Below are positions 7,922 to 16,505 of a DNA stretch of 64,000 nucleotides, piece by piece. This DNA is from Luteococcus sp052116585 (GTDB lineage: Bacteria > Actinomycetota > Actinomycetes > Propionibacteriales > Propionibacteriaceae). A program made the translations under genes and the position numbers. How positions within the stretch are numbered: position 1 is the stretch's first letter; every line of letters starts with the position of its first letter. The notes beneath the pieces are model-generated. The model was not told where the DNA came from. It was given only the letters and a program-made list of their open reading frames with translations, and searched no databases. The stretch is taken from positions 186,001 through 250,000 of the forward strand of contig NZ_JBQKKT010000002.1 of the NCBI RefSeq assembly GCF_052116585.1, in the 5' to 3' direction.

Positions 7922-9325
7922 ATGACACAGACCAGTCCAGCTGTCGCGGGCGGCGATCCCGTCGCCGGCGACATTATGTCCCTGGCGGATCCGGTGTCCG
8001 TCATCGAGGCCATCCGCGAGAACCGACGTCAGTGTCGCGTCCTGGAGGCACAAGAGGTGGCTCTGCTCGCTCACTGTGCCGACCTGTGTGCCATGGTGTG
8101 TGACGGCGAGGCTGGACACCTTCCCGGTGCCGAGCAGCTCGTGGAGCTGGGGGGAGACGGAACTCCCGGCGTCGCGGAGTTTGCAACCCTGGAGCTCGCC
8201 GCCGCTCTCGGGGTGCGAGAGATCGAAGCCCGATGCATGGTGGCGGACGCACTCGACCTACGGCATCGCCTGCCCGAGTTGTGGCGTCAGACGATGGCGG
8301 GCGAGCTTCCCGTCTGGCGTGCGCGCCACATTGCCGGGGCCACCCGGCGCCTCGAGTGGGATGCGGCCCGGCTGGTGGATGTGCAGCTTGCTCGCCAGAT
8401 TCCGGGCATGGCGTGGGGCAGGGTCAAGAATCTTGTCGCCGGGCTGGTCCTGGACCATCTGCCGGTGGAGGAGGCGGATCAACAGCGGGCGGATGCCAAG
8501 GATGCGCGCGGCGTCTGGATCTCCCAGGGTGAGTTCGGGATTGCCGATCTTTCTGCGGTGATGGACGCCCCCGATGCAGACCGGTTGGAACAGAGCCTGA
8601 CGCGCATCGCCGGCATCCTCAAGGCCGGGGGCTCCCGCGACGGGCTGGACGCGCGCAGGGCCAAGGCGCTGGGAATGCTCGCCAGCCCGGCCCGGGCACT
8701 CCAGCTGCTGCAGGCTTCCCTGCTCGACACCGCGGTTGAGGAGCTGCCCGGCCTGGACGTCACTGCGGACTGCCATCTGGAGGGTCAGCCAGGGCACTGC
8801 TGCGGCACGATCGCGGTGGATCCCACGGCCCTCGCGCCCAGGACATCGCTCGTCGTCCACCTCACGGACACCACTCTCTGTGCTGGCGAGGGCATCGTGC
8901 GCGCCGAGGGGATTGGTCCACTGCTGGCAGAGTGGTTGCATGATCTGATCCCCGACGCGGTGGTCACCGTCCGTCCGGTCATCGATGGCAATCACGAGAT
9001 CACCAGTGATGCTTACGAATGTCCGCCGACGATGCGCGAGCAGGTGGAACTCAGGAACCCCTACGAGGTCTTCCCCTGGTCGACGCGCCGGTCCAGGAGT
9101 CTCGACCTGGACCACACGATCCCCTTCGGGCGTGGGCCGACGCGCACGGACAACCTCGGCCCACTCACGCGAAAGGTGCACCGGGCCAAGACCCACGGTG
9201 GGTACCGGCTGGAACAACCGATACCAGGTCACTTCCTGTGGCAGACGCCTTTGGGCTTCCGCTATCTGGTCACGCCCAGCCGAACTCTGGAGCTCGGCCG
9301 CCCCGACGTCTGCGTCGTCGCTTAG
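7922..9325 (+). CDS. DUF222/13E12-repeat family HNH endonuclease
   Basis: A 467-residue protein with an N-terminal helical DUF222 (REP13E12-like) domain and a C-terminal HNH nuclease domain: LDLDHTIPFGRGPTRTDN, then LGPLTRKVHRAKTHGG. The acidic/His and Asn/His metal-site residues are present. GGGGGAGGGAGCG gives a strong ribosome binding site before ATG 7922. These multicopy actinobacterial genes resemble homing or mobile nuclease genes, and several M. tuberculosis members belong to the LexA regulon; the upstream SOS box fits that. The cellular role is unknown. No IS or intron borders are visible around it. Confidence 0.85.
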   Translation: MTQTSPAVAGGDPVAGDIMSLADPVSVIEAIRENRRQCRVLEAQEVALLAHCADLCAMVCDGEAGHLPGAEQLVELGGDGTPGVAEFATLELAAALGVREIEARCMVADALDLRHRLPELWRQTMAGELPVWRARHIAGATRRLEWDAARLVDVQLARQIPGMAWGRVKNLVAGLVLDHLPVEEADQQRADAKDARGVWISQGEFGIADLSAVMDAPDADRLEQSLTRIAGILKAGGSRDGLDARRAKALGMLASPARALQLLQASLLDTAVEELPGLDVTADCHLEGQPGHCCGTIAVDPTALAPRTSLVVHLTDTTLCAGEGIVRAEGIGPLLAEWLHDLIPDAVVTVRPVIDGNHEITSDAYECPPTMREQVELRNPYEVFPWSTRRSRSLDLDHTIPFGRGPTRTDNLGPLTRKVHRAKTHGGYRLEQPIPGHFLWQTPLGFRYLVTPSRTLELGRPDVCVVA

Positions 9326-9334
9326 ATTGTGCGC

Positions 9335-9424
9335 ATGGCAGACCTCGTGATCGAGGAGTACGGCCGGCACTGCGGCCATGCGGATCGGTTGCGTGAGGCC
9401 GTGGATGGGTCCGTCGGGGAGTGA
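9335..9424 (+). CDS. Possible 29-residue ORF of unknown function
   Basis: A short frame starts at ATG 9335, ten bases after the HNH stop, and reads MADLVIEEYGRHCGHADRL and ten more residues to TGA. It ends just before a strong hairpin. The acidic, His/Cys-bearing start looks like the N-terminus of a longer protein. It could be a real micro-ORF or the remnant of a truncated gene. No clear ribosome binding site is seen. Confidence 0.25.
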   Translation: MADLVIEEYGRHCGHADRLREAVDGSVGE

Positions 9425-9425
9425 G

Positions 9426-9460
9426 CAGAAGGCCCCGGTCGAAATGACCGGGGCCTTCTG
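9426..9460. terminator. Perfect 15-bp hairpin between the HNH gene and tRNA-His
   Basis: A 15-bp perfect stem (9426-9440 with 9446-9460) has a 5-base loop. No long T-run follows on either strand. Its position between convergent units suggests a bidirectional terminator for the HNH gene and tRNA-His. Confidence 0.7.
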
Positions 9461-9462
9461 TC

Positions 9463-9538
9463 TGGGGTGAGTAACGGGACTTGAACCCGCGACCACCTGG
9501 ACCACAACCAGGTGCTCTACCAACTGAGCTATACCCAC
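9463..9538 (-). tRNA. tRNA-His (anticodon GTG)
   Basis: On the minus strand the cloverleaf begins GTGGGTATAGCTCAG. It has an anticodon stem CACCTGG/CCAGGTG around loop TTGTGGT (anticodon GTG), and a T-arm GCGGGTTCAAGTCCCGT. The acceptor stem is GTGGGTA/TACTCAC. The discriminator is C73 and a G lies at position -1 (9539), both identity elements of tRNA-His. The 3' CCA is encoded. Confidence 0.95.
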
Positions 9539-9615
9539 CATGTCTCGGGGCTACTGCCCTGAGCGCTGGATCAGCTTAGCGTGCTTTCCTGTTCGTGTGA
9601 AATCGAGGTGAAGAT

Positions 9616-10233
9616 TCAGCGTGGACGGATGCCGGTGATGGACCCCTGGTGCTTCATGGCAATGTGCTTGGCCTCGCTCGTCGACGGGCCGGGCGACGGG
9701 ACGAAGACGGCCTCGCGGTAGTAGCGCAGCTCCTCGATGGACTCCTGGATGTCGGCCAGGGCGCGGTGGTTCCCGTTCTTGGCTGGTGACTGGTAGTAGG
9801 CCCTCGGGAACCAGCGTCGGCTCAGCTCCTTGATGCTGCTGACATCCACATTTCGGTAGTGCACCCAGCCCTCGAGCTCGGGCATGTCACGGGCGAGGAA
9901 GGCACGGTCGGTGCCGATGCTGTTGCCGGCCAGCGGGGCCTTGCGGGCCGTCGGGACGAAGGTGCGGACGTAGTCCAGCACCTGGGCCTGCGCGTCTTCC
10001 ATGGTGGTGCCACTGGCGAGTTCGTCGAGCAGTCCCGACTTGGTGTGCATCTCGCGGACGAAGTCACCCATCTGGGCCAGTGCCTCGTCCGACGGCTTGA
10101 TGAGGACGTCGATGCCCTCGCCCTGTACGTTCAGGTCGGAGTCGGTCACCAAGGCCGCCACCTCGACCAGCGCGTCATTGGCCAGGTCGAGCCCGGTCAT
10201 CTCACAATCGATCCACACCAGCATGTCATTCAC
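9616..10233 (-). CDS. orn: Oligoribonuclease
   Basis: A 205-residue 3'-5' exoribonuclease of the DEDDh family that degrades RNA dinucleotides and short oligos, including pGpG. Exo I is VWIDCEMTGLD near the N-terminus, Exo II is GNSIGTDRAFLARDMPEL, and Exo III contains the catalytic His in NHRALADIQESIEELRYYR. The length is slightly above the E. coli enzyme because of a short C-terminal tail. It is a stand-alone gene between the two tRNAs, transcribed towards tRNA-His. Start ATG 10233; an internal Met at the fourth codon is an alternative. Confidence 0.96.
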   Translation of the reverse strand: MNDMLVWIDCEMTGLDLANDALVEVAALVTDSDLNVQGEGIDVLIKPSDEALAQMGDFVREMHTKSGLLDELASGTTMEDAQAQVLDYVRTFVPTARKAPLAGNSIGTDRAFLARDMPELEGWVHYRNVDVSSIKELSRRWFPRAYYQSPAKNGNHRALADIQESIEELRYYREAVFVPSPGPSTSEAKHIAMKHQGSITGIRPR

Positions 10234-10333
10234 CCGTCCACCTTACGCCGCGCGCAGCAGGAGGAGCCATTTCGACCCCGTGCTGCGCGTTCCCGGCGTC
10301 CCGCCCCGGCACCGCTACGATGGACGGCGACCA

Positions 10334-10409
10334 GCCTCAGTAGCTCAGCGGATAGAGCAGCAGCCTTCTAATCTGTCGGTCGCAGGTTCGATTCCTGCCT
10401 GGGGCGCCA
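10334..10409 (+). tRNA. tRNA-Arg (anticodon TCT)
   Basis: GCCTCAG (10334-10340) pairs with CTGGGGC at the 3' end. The D-arm reads GCTCAGCGGATAGAGC, the anticodon loop is CTTCTAA (anticodon TCT, reads AGA/AGG) and the T-arm is GCAGGTTCGATTCCTGC. CCA is encoded at 10407-10409. Pair 31:39 is a C-U mismatch, so the anticodon stem has four good pairs including one G-U. Confidence 0.92.
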
Positions 10410-10442
10410 TTGACCATCTGGCCACGGAAAGCTTGGTGACGA

Positions 10443-11816
10443 GTGAGCACGACGCAGACCAGCCCCGCATGGCAGTCCACCAACAGCGGGTGGACGCTGA
10501 ACGGACAGCTGGAACCGGGCGCCGACGTGCGTCCCGAGCGTCGTGCCAGATCCCTGTCCGGACTGCCACCACGGCCCACAGGCGAGACGAACCGCTGGAT
10601 GCGTCTGCTCACCAATCCCTGGACGTGGATCTCCGTCGTGCTCTTCCAGCTGTACGCCGTCACCCTCTACCTGGTGTGGCGTCAACTCTCCGCGGATCAG
10701 GTCTTCCCTGAGGGCGTCATCCCCGGGCTGGACTGGGCCACCCTGAAGCAGTGCGCCGGCTATGCCGCCCCGACGGCCGCCGTGTGGGCCCTGGTCTTCA
10801 TCGCCTTCGACCGCTTCCGGCCCATGCGGCCCCTGTTCTGGCTGCTGGCCTTCGGCTGGGGCGCGTGCATGTCCATCTGGATCAGCCTGAACGTCAACTC
10901 CTGGGCCGCCAGCCTGCTCAATGTCACGGCCAGTCCCGGCGATCCCGCGGCCCAGGCCAGACCAGCGGTCTTCGTCGCACCCTTCGTCGAGGAGGCCGCC
11001 AAGACCACCTTCCTCTTCCTGCTGGCCGTCCTGGTGCGCTACCGAATCGTCTCTGCACTGCAGAGCGTCTGCCTCGCAGGTCTGGCCGCGGTCGGCTTCG
11101 CCTTCACCGAGAACATCGTCTACTACGCACGTGCCATGGTCTACGGCTCTGTGACCATCGGCACCGGCGACGTCGAGGAGGCCGTGCAGCAGTTGGTCTT
11201 CCTGCGCGGGGTCATCACCAGCTTCGGCCACCCGCTGTTCACGATGCTGACGGGCGTCGGTCTGGTCATCGGCCTGCGCGCCCGCAGCAAGCTGGTGCGC
11301 ATCCTCGCCCCGTTGACGGGCTTCTGTCTTTCGGCCTTCGGTCACATGGCCTTCAACGGCATGAGCTCCATCAGCCAGATGTCGATGACGCGGCTGGTCA
11401 TCCAGTTCGTGATCGTCATCGCCATCATCGCCTTCTTCCTCTTCCGCCAGATCTTCAAGGAGCGCAAGCGGATCGCCACCCGGCTGGGCGACTACGTGCG
11501 GATGGGCCGGCTGGATTCCCGCGACGTGGTCAACCACTCGGTGCTGTGGCGCCGCGCCTGGATCCTCATCGTCGCGGCCCGACGGGGCTGGCGCACCTTC
11601 CAGGCCACCCGGCAGCGGATTCGCGCAGTGACCGAACTGGCCTATCTGCGCGACGCGATGGTGCGCGGCATCGTCGACGAGGCCGGGCACGAACGCGAGA
11701 AGGAACTGCTCGGGCAGCTGGCCGTGCTGCGCGGCACCGCCCTGACGGAGGCGACTGGCCTGCGGCTGGACATCCCGTGGAGGCGACTGGCCTTCTGGCG
11801 CCGTCGACGGGCGTGA
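10443..11816 (+). CDS. PrsW-family intramembrane metalloprotease
   Basis: A 457-residue polytopic protein with the PrsW signature: FVEEAAKTTFLF (the EExxK motif), FAFTENIVYYA, a conserved histidine in FGHPLFTMLTGVG, and FGHMAFNG. PrsW-type enzymes cleave membrane proteins, for example an anti-sigma factor in Bacillus; here the target is unknown. About 50 hydrophilic residues precede the first membrane span, and about 130 cytoplasmic, Arg-rich residues follow the last. The start is GTG 10443, 33 bases after tRNA-Arg; a later start cannot be excluded. No sigma/anti-sigma gene is adjacent. Confidence 0.82.
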   Translation: MSTTQTSPAWQSTNSGWTLNGQLEPGADVRPERRARSLSGLPPRPTGETNRWMRLLTNPWTWISVVLFQLYAVTLYLVWRQLSADQVFPEGVIPGLDWATLKQCAGYAAPTAAVWALVFIAFDRFRPMRPLFWLLAFGWGACMSIWISLNVNSWAASLLNVTASPGDPAAQARPAVFVAPFVEEAAKTTFLFLLAVLVRYRIVSALQSVCLAGLAAVGFAFTENIVYYARAMVYGSVTIGTGDVEEAVQQLVFLRGVITSFGHPLFTMLTGVGLVIGLRARSKLVRILAPLTGFCLSAFGHMAFNGMSSISQMSMTRLVIQFVIVIAIIAFFLFRQIFKERKRIATRLGDYVRMGRLDSRDVVNHSVLWRRAWILIVAARRGWRTFQATRQRIRAVTELAYLRDAMVRGIVDEAGHEREKELLGQLAVLRGTALTEATGLRLDIPWRRLAFWRRRRA

Positions 11817-11925
11817 CGCGGGCAGCGAAAGTCTCAACCCAGCGCGCACAACGGGGTCACTTCATGTCACAGTTGTGCGGAAGTTCGCGGATGCCGGGGG
11901 TGTCCGCGCCGTCGAAAGGAATGGT

Positions 11926-13857
11926 GTGAGCAGCACACGGCTGACCCAGGCACTGGTCGAACTGCGCGAGTCGTTGGCTCCCGTTCGGCTCCCGCTGCCC
12001 CTGCCCCAGGCGATGGAGCAGACCCGCTCCGCACGCGAGATGCAGCGCCAGCTCGACGACTACATCCTGCCCCGACTGGCCACCATCGAGGCGCCGCTGC
12101 TGGCCGTCGTCGGCGGCTCCACGGGTGCCGGCAAGTCCACCCTCGTGAACTCCGTCGTGGGACGCGTCGTGACCACGCCCGGAGTCATCCGCCCCACCAC
12201 CAAGTCGCCGGTGCTGATCTGCCATCCCGATGACGTCAAGTGGTTCAACGATGACCGGATCCTGCCCGGACTGGTGCGCTCCCGTTCCAGCTCGGTGGAC
12301 TCCAACACCCTGCAGCTGGTGGAGGAGCCGACCCTTCCGCGCGGTCTGGCGTTGCTGGATGCCCCCGACGTTGACTCCGTCGTCGAGCAGAACCGACTCC
12401 TGGCGGCCCAGCTGCTGCAGGCGGCCGACTTGTGGATCTTCGTCACCTCCGCCGCCCGCTACGCCGACGCGGTGCCGTGGGACTTCCTGAAGTCCGCCGT
12501 CGACCGCTCCGCTGCAGTCGCCGTGGTCCTGGACCGCGTCCCGCCGGCCGCCATGAACCAGGTGCCGCCCCACCTGGGCCGTCTGATGACCGAACGTGGC
12601 CTGGCCGATTCGCCGCTCTTCGCCGTGCCCGAGACCGAGACCGACACGGAGGGTCTGCTGCCGGATGCCGCCGTCTCGCCCATCCGCACCTGGCTGGCGA
12701 CGCTGGCCGCGGATGCCGCGAGCCGCCAGCGCGTCGTGATGCAGACCCTGGATGGTGCGATTGGCTCCCTGGTTGCCAAGGCGCCGCCCGTCGCCGACGC
12801 CGTCGAGGCGCAGGCCGAGGCACTGGACAGCCTGCGCGCCGACGCCCAGTCTGCCTACGCCGAGGCCACCCGTCAGGTCTCGGTGCAGTCGGCTGACGGA
12901 ACGCTGCTGCGCGGCGAGGTGATGGCCCGCTGGCAGGAATTCGTCGGCACCGGCGAGTTCATGAAGACGATGGAGAACAAGATCGGCTGGCTGCGTGACC
13001 GCGTCTGGTCGACGGTCAAGGGCGCCCCACCCGAGGCCGAGGGCGTCAAGGTGGCCGTCGAGTCCGGCCTGGAAGCCCTGATCCGCGAGCAGGGCGAGGC
13101 GACTGCGGAGCGAGTGGACACCGCCTGGCGCGCCACTCCCTTCGGCCGCGAGGTCCTGCGCACCTACGCCGGCGGTGACCTGTCGCGCGCCTCGTCCGGC
13201 TTCGATGAGGAAGTGGCTCGCGCCATCCGTGACTGGCAGAGCGACGTGATGGAGATCGTCCAGGGCGAGGGCATGGGCAAGCGCACCCAGGCGCGTTACC
13301 TGGCGCTCGGCGTCAATGGCGTCTCCGCCGCGCTGATGATGGTGGTCTTCGCCTACACCGGCGGCCTCACCGGTGCCGAGGTGGGCATCGCCGGCGGTTC
13401 GGCCGTGCTCGCCCAGCGGGTGCTGGAGGCCGTCTTCGGAGATGACGCCGTCCGTCGCCTGGCCAAGCAGGCCAAGGAAGATCTGGATGCCCGCGTCGAG
13501 GCCGTCATGGCGAAGGAGCTGCAGCGCTACGACGAGGCCCTCGCCAGCCTGGCCTCCGACCGGGACCTGGCCGAGCGCCTGCGTCTGGCCGTCGAGGAGG
13601 TCAACTTTGCTCGTCACCAGGGCTACGACGATGTGCTCAACCCGGCGCCCCGGCCGGAGGCCATCGAATCTGCCCGGCCGGAGGCCATCGAATCAGCCCG
13701 GCCGGAGGCCATCGAATCCAGCGGCCAGGTCTCGATTGAACCCCAGCGCCAGACCGTCCAGCTGAACACGGTGGCGGACCACGGTGATGCCGAGGTGGTC
13801 GAGGCGGAGATCGTCGAGCACGAGACGATCGAGAACGAGCGAGGAGGAAGGCTCTGA
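11926..13857 (+). CDS. Dynamin-like/YfjP-type GTPase (first of a pair)
   Basis: A 643-residue protein with a P-loop GTPase domain: G1 is GGSTGAGKSTLVNS (~residue 60-75), the threonine-bearing PTTKSPV region follows, G3 is LLDAPDVDS, and VVLDRVP lies at the G4 position. The middle is helical. A hydrophobic stretch near residues 465-510 (ALMMVVFAYTGGLTGAEVGI) could insert into membrane, as in bacterial dynamin-like proteins. GTG 11926 is chosen because GAAAGGA lies just upstream; the frame is open further back but without a site. The stop overlaps the next GTPase gene (TGATG). The C-terminus carries a 24-bp tandem repeat. Confidence 0.8.
   Translation: MSSTRLTQALVELRESLAPVRLPLPLPQAMEQTRSAREMQRQLDDYILPRLATIEAPLLAVVGGSTGAGKSTLVNSVVGRVVTTPGVIRPTTKSPVLICHPDDVKWFNDDRILPGLVRSRSSSVDSNTLQLVEEPTLPRGLALLDAPDVDSVVEQNRLLAAQLLQAADLWIFVTSAARYADAVPWDFLKSAVDRSAAVAVVLDRVPPAAMNQVPPHLGRLMTERGLADSPLFAVPETETDTEGLLPDAAVSPIRTWLATLAADAASRQRVVMQTLDGAIGSLVAKAPPVADAVEAQAEALDSLRADAQSAYAEATRQVSVQSADGTLLRGEVMARWQEFVGTGEFMKTMENKIGWLRDRVWSTVKGAPPEAEGVKVAVESGLEALIREQGEATAERVDTAWRATPFGREVLRTYAGGDLSRASSGFDEEVARAIRDWQSDVMEIVQGEGMGKRTQARYLALGVNGVSAALMMVVFAYTGGLTGAEVGIAGGSAVLAQRVLEAVFGDDAVRRLAKQAKEDLDARVEAVMAKELQRYDEALASLASDRDLAERLRLAVEEVNFARHQGYDDVLNPAPRPEAIESARPEAIESARPEAIESSGQVSIEPQRQTVQLNTVADHGDAEVVEAEIVEHETIENERGGRL
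13651..13720 (+). repeat. In-frame 24-bp tandem repeat (about 3 copies)
   Basis: Units begin at 13651, 13675 and 13699; unit 1 starts CGGCCGGAGGCCATCGAATC. Each encodes RPEAIESA near the C-terminus of the first GTPase. The copies are almost identical in DNA, which implies recent slippage expansion. Confidence 0.95.
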
Positions 13858-15491
13858 TGGCTCGCCGCACCAATCCTGACCGACAGGGCGTCCCGGAGAA
13901 GGTCCGCGCCCTGGCCGAGACCGTCGAACTGGCCGAGGGCCGCGCCGACGAGGAACTCATCTCCCGGGCCCGACGCGTCGTCGGCCACACCGACAAGCGT
14001 CTCGCCTTCAGCGGTGACATCACTGTCGTGGCGCTCGCTGGAGCGACCGGTTCGGGCAAGTCCTCCACCTTCAACGCCCTGTCCGGCACCCAGTTGGCCG
14101 TGCCCGGCATCACGCGGCCCACCACCAGCAAGGCGATGGCCGCCTTCTGGGGCGACGAGGTGCCCAATGACCTGTTGGACTGGCTGGAGGTGCCCACCCG
14201 GCACGTCGTGACCGGGGGAGACCCGGCACTGAAGGGCCTGGTCCTGCTGGACCTGCCGGACCATGACTCCACCGAACTGGCACACCGTGCCGAGGTGGAC
14301 CGCCTGGTGCAGCTCGTCGACATGTTCATCTGGGTGGTGGACCCGCAGAAGTACGCCGACGCGGCGCTGCATGACCGCTACCTCAAGCCGCTGGCCCAGC
14401 ACGCCGAGGTGATGATGGTGGTGCTCAACCAGGCAGACCGACTGCCCGAGGGGCATCTGGAACCCACCATGCGAGACCTGCGTGCCCTGCTGGATTCCGA
14501 GGGTCTGCAGAAGGCCCAACTGTGCGCCGTCAGCGCGCTGACCGGCTTCGGGATCGACGAGCTGCGCTCGCAGCTGGCCACCGCCATCCAGAACAAGCAG
14601 ATGGCCGCGAAGCGTCTGGAGGCCGACGTCGTCCAGGTGGCCCGCGAGCTCTCGGAGGACATCGGGCACGCCGATCCGCAGGAGATCGGAAAGGCCCGCG
14701 AGGCCCAGCTCAACAAGGCCCTCGGTGAGGCCGCGGGGGTGGGCGTCGTCAGCGAGGCAGTGCTCAAGGCCATGCGTCGCCGCGGCACGCTGGCCACCGG
14801 CTGGCCCGCCGTCAGCTGGATCAAGGGCCTCAAGCCCGACCCACTGAAGCGGCTGCACCTGGATGCCGTCAAGGTGAACAAGAAGCAGGAGTTGGAGCCC
14901 GCCCGGGTGCAGCGCACCGGCGTGAACCGGGGCAGCGGTTTCAACGGCGTCCAGCAGGCACGCGTCGATTCCGCGGTGCGCGCGGTCGCTGACGAGGCCT
15001 CGCAGGGCCTGCCGCGAGGCTGGCAGGACGCTGTGCGCAAGGCTTCCCGCCAGCATGACCAGCTGCTGCCCGACGAACTGGACCGGGCCGTGGCCACCAC
15101 GGACCTGGCGATGGACCGTGGCCAGGGCTGGTGGAAGATCTTCCAGGTGCTGCAGTGGATCCTGATCAGCGCGGTGGTGGTGGGAGCCGGCTGGCTGGCA
15201 CTGCGAATGGCCCTGATCTACTTCGGTTTCCCGCCGCTTGACCTGGGGCCGACCTACCGGGGCTTCGCGCTGCCCACCCTGATGGTGATGGGCGGTGTGG
15301 GGGCGGGCATCCTGCTCGCGGCGGTCAGCCGATTCCTCGTCGAGCTCGCTGCCAAGCGGAAGGCTGCTCGCGCCACCCACGTGCTGGAGAAGTCCATCGG
15401 GGAGGTCTCGCGTCAGCGGATCATCGATCCGATCAATGCCGAGCTGCGTCGTTACGAGCAGGCCCAGCAGGCCGTGGCGCGCGCACGCTGA
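13857..15491 (+). CDS. Dynamin-like/YfjP-type GTPase (second of a pair), membrane anchored
   Basis: A 544-residue GTPase related to its upstream neighbour. G1 is ALAGATGSGKSSTFNAL (residues ~60-76), followed by G2 TRPTTS, G3 LLDLPDHDS and G4-like VLNQADRL. Two hydrophobic helices near residues 430-500 (LQWILISAVVVGAGWLALRM and LPTLMVMGGVGAGILLAA) anchor it in the membrane. Paired overlapping genes of this kind recur in actinobacteria. By analogy with bacterial dynamins they may work as a heteromer on the membrane; this is inference. ATG 13857 overlaps the previous stop. Confidence 0.82.
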   Translation: MARRTNPDRQGVPEKVRALAETVELAEGRADEELISRARRVVGHTDKRLAFSGDITVVALAGATGSGKSSTFNALSGTQLAVPGITRPTTSKAMAAFWGDEVPNDLLDWLEVPTRHVVTGGDPALKGLVLLDLPDHDSTELAHRAEVDRLVQLVDMFIWVVDPQKYADAALHDRYLKPLAQHAEVMMVVLNQADRLPEGHLEPTMRDLRALLDSEGLQKAQLCAVSALTGFGIDELRSQLATAIQNKQMAAKRLEADVVQVARELSEDIGHADPQEIGKAREAQLNKALGEAAGVGVVSEAVLKAMRRRGTLATGWPAVSWIKGLKPDPLKRLHLDAVKVNKKQELEPARVQRTGVNRGSGFNGVQQARVDSAVRAVADEASQGLPRGWQDAVRKASRQHDQLLPDELDRAVATTDLAMDRGQGWWKIFQVLQWILISAVVVGAGWLALRMALIYFGFPPLDLGPTYRGFALPTLMVMGGVGAGILLAAVSRFLVELAAKRKAARATHVLEKSIGEVSRQRIIDPINAELRRYEQAQQAVARAR

Positions 15492-15513
15492 CGCGCTGCC
15501 GCCCCGGGACGGA

Positions 15514-16344
15514 TCAGGGGACCCGGAAGACCGTCGCGACGAAGTGGACGCTCACCGTCAGCTCGGTGAGCGCGGCGAGGCGTTCCTGGCCGTCGCGCGG
15601 CGTGTTCCACCGGTAGGGGGTCATGCCCCAGACCTCATGGAGCTCATCGGCGCTGGCCAGGTGGACGGTGTCGGTGAACCGGCGCTGTTCCAGCACTGGC
15701 AGCGAATCGGCGAGCGCCACCTGCTCGTCGTGCGGGAGGTAGTGGGGGTACAACACCTGGCGGAGTTCGGCCAGGTGACTGTCGCCGGGCGAGACCACCA
15801 GGATCCTCCCTCCGGGCTGGGCGACGCGTGCGAATTCCGCCTCGTGGAGCGGCGCCATGATGCTGGTCAGCAGGCCGACGCCGTGGTCGCGCACGGGCAT
15901 GTCGATCACCGATGCGACGGCCGTCAGGGTGTCGGGAACCCGCCGGGCGGTGGCCTTCACCGCTGGGCGAGAGATGTCGAAGGCCATCGTGGGGCAGCCG
16001 GTGGGCAGGGCGGCGACCATCGAGGCCGTGAAGGTTCCCTCACCGCACCCCACGTCGAGCAACCCGGCGACGGGTTCGGAGCCGTCCAGGTCTGCGACGA
16101 GTTGCCCGACGCCCCGGGTGAGGGCGTCGTAGTGGCCACGCTCCAGGAATCGCCGCCGGCTGGCGACCATCTCCGCGTCATCCCCGATCACGGCCTTGCG
16201 CGACTTGCCCGGCCGCAGCAGGTTCACGAAACCTTCGCGCGCCCGGTCGAAGCTGTGGCGATTGGGGCAATGCAGCGTGCGGTCCTCCACCTGCAGCCCC
16301 TCGTGACAGACGGGGCAGGCGGCGAGGGCATGGAGTGTTGACAC
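15514..16344 (-). CDS. RlmA-type 23S rRNA (guanine-N1)-methyltransferase
   Basis: A 276-residue SAM-dependent methyltransferase of the RlmA family, which methylates N1 of G745 (RlmA-I) or G748 (RlmA-II/TlrB) in helix 35 of 23S rRNA. The N-terminal zinc finger is Cys10, Cys13, Cys26, His30 (CPVC ... CPNRHSFD), and the SAM-binding motif is GLLDVGCGEGTFTASM. The family shares the segment REGFVNLLRPG seen here. In Gram-positives the G748 type is common and can confer tylosin resistance, but the position modified cannot be read from sequence. Convergent with the GTPase pair and divergent from ssb. Confidence 0.88.
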   Translation of the reverse strand: MSTLHALAACPVCHEGLQVEDRTLHCPNRHSFDRAREGFVNLLRPGKSRKAVIGDDAEMVASRRRFLERGHYDALTRGVGQLVADLDGSEPVAGLLDVGCGEGTFTASMVAALPTGCPTMAFDISRPAVKATARRVPDTLTAVASVIDMPVRDHGVGLLTSIMAPLHEAEFARVAQPGGRILVVSPGDSHLAELRQVLYPHYLPHDEQVALADSLPVLEQRRFTDTVHLASADELHEVWGMTPYRWNTPRDGQERLAALTELTVSVHFVATVFRVP

Positions 16345-16375
16345 GCCGCGAGCCTATCGAGCCGTGTGGTGCCCG

Positions 16376-16413
16376 CTGTCCACAGGAACAGCGCACCCGA
16401 GGATCTGTCCACA
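16376..16413. promoter_or_regulatory. Two DnaA-box-like 9-mers upstream of ssb
   Basis: CTGTCCACA occurs at 16376-16384 and 16405-16413, 29 bases apart and in the same orientation. Each differs by one base from TTGTCCACA, the DnaA box typical of high-GC actinobacteria. They sit in the rlmA-ssb divergent region. Confidence 0.35.
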
Positions 16414-16505
16414 GCCGAGTCCCGCCTGAATCCTGGCGGCGCGGGATGGACAGGTTGTTGGTGAGTGGGCAGCACGAGGGTGCGCCCCCAGTCACAGGAG
16501 GAAGA

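Noticed and set aside
7922..9325. HNH gene as part of a prophage, IS or group II intron
   Set aside because: No terminal repeats, target duplications, reverse transcriptase or phage genes are nearby; the neighbours are housekeeping genes.
9463..10409. tRNA-His or tRNA-Arg as an attachment site of an integrated island
   Set aside because: No integrase and no repeated tRNA 3' end is found near either gene within the window.
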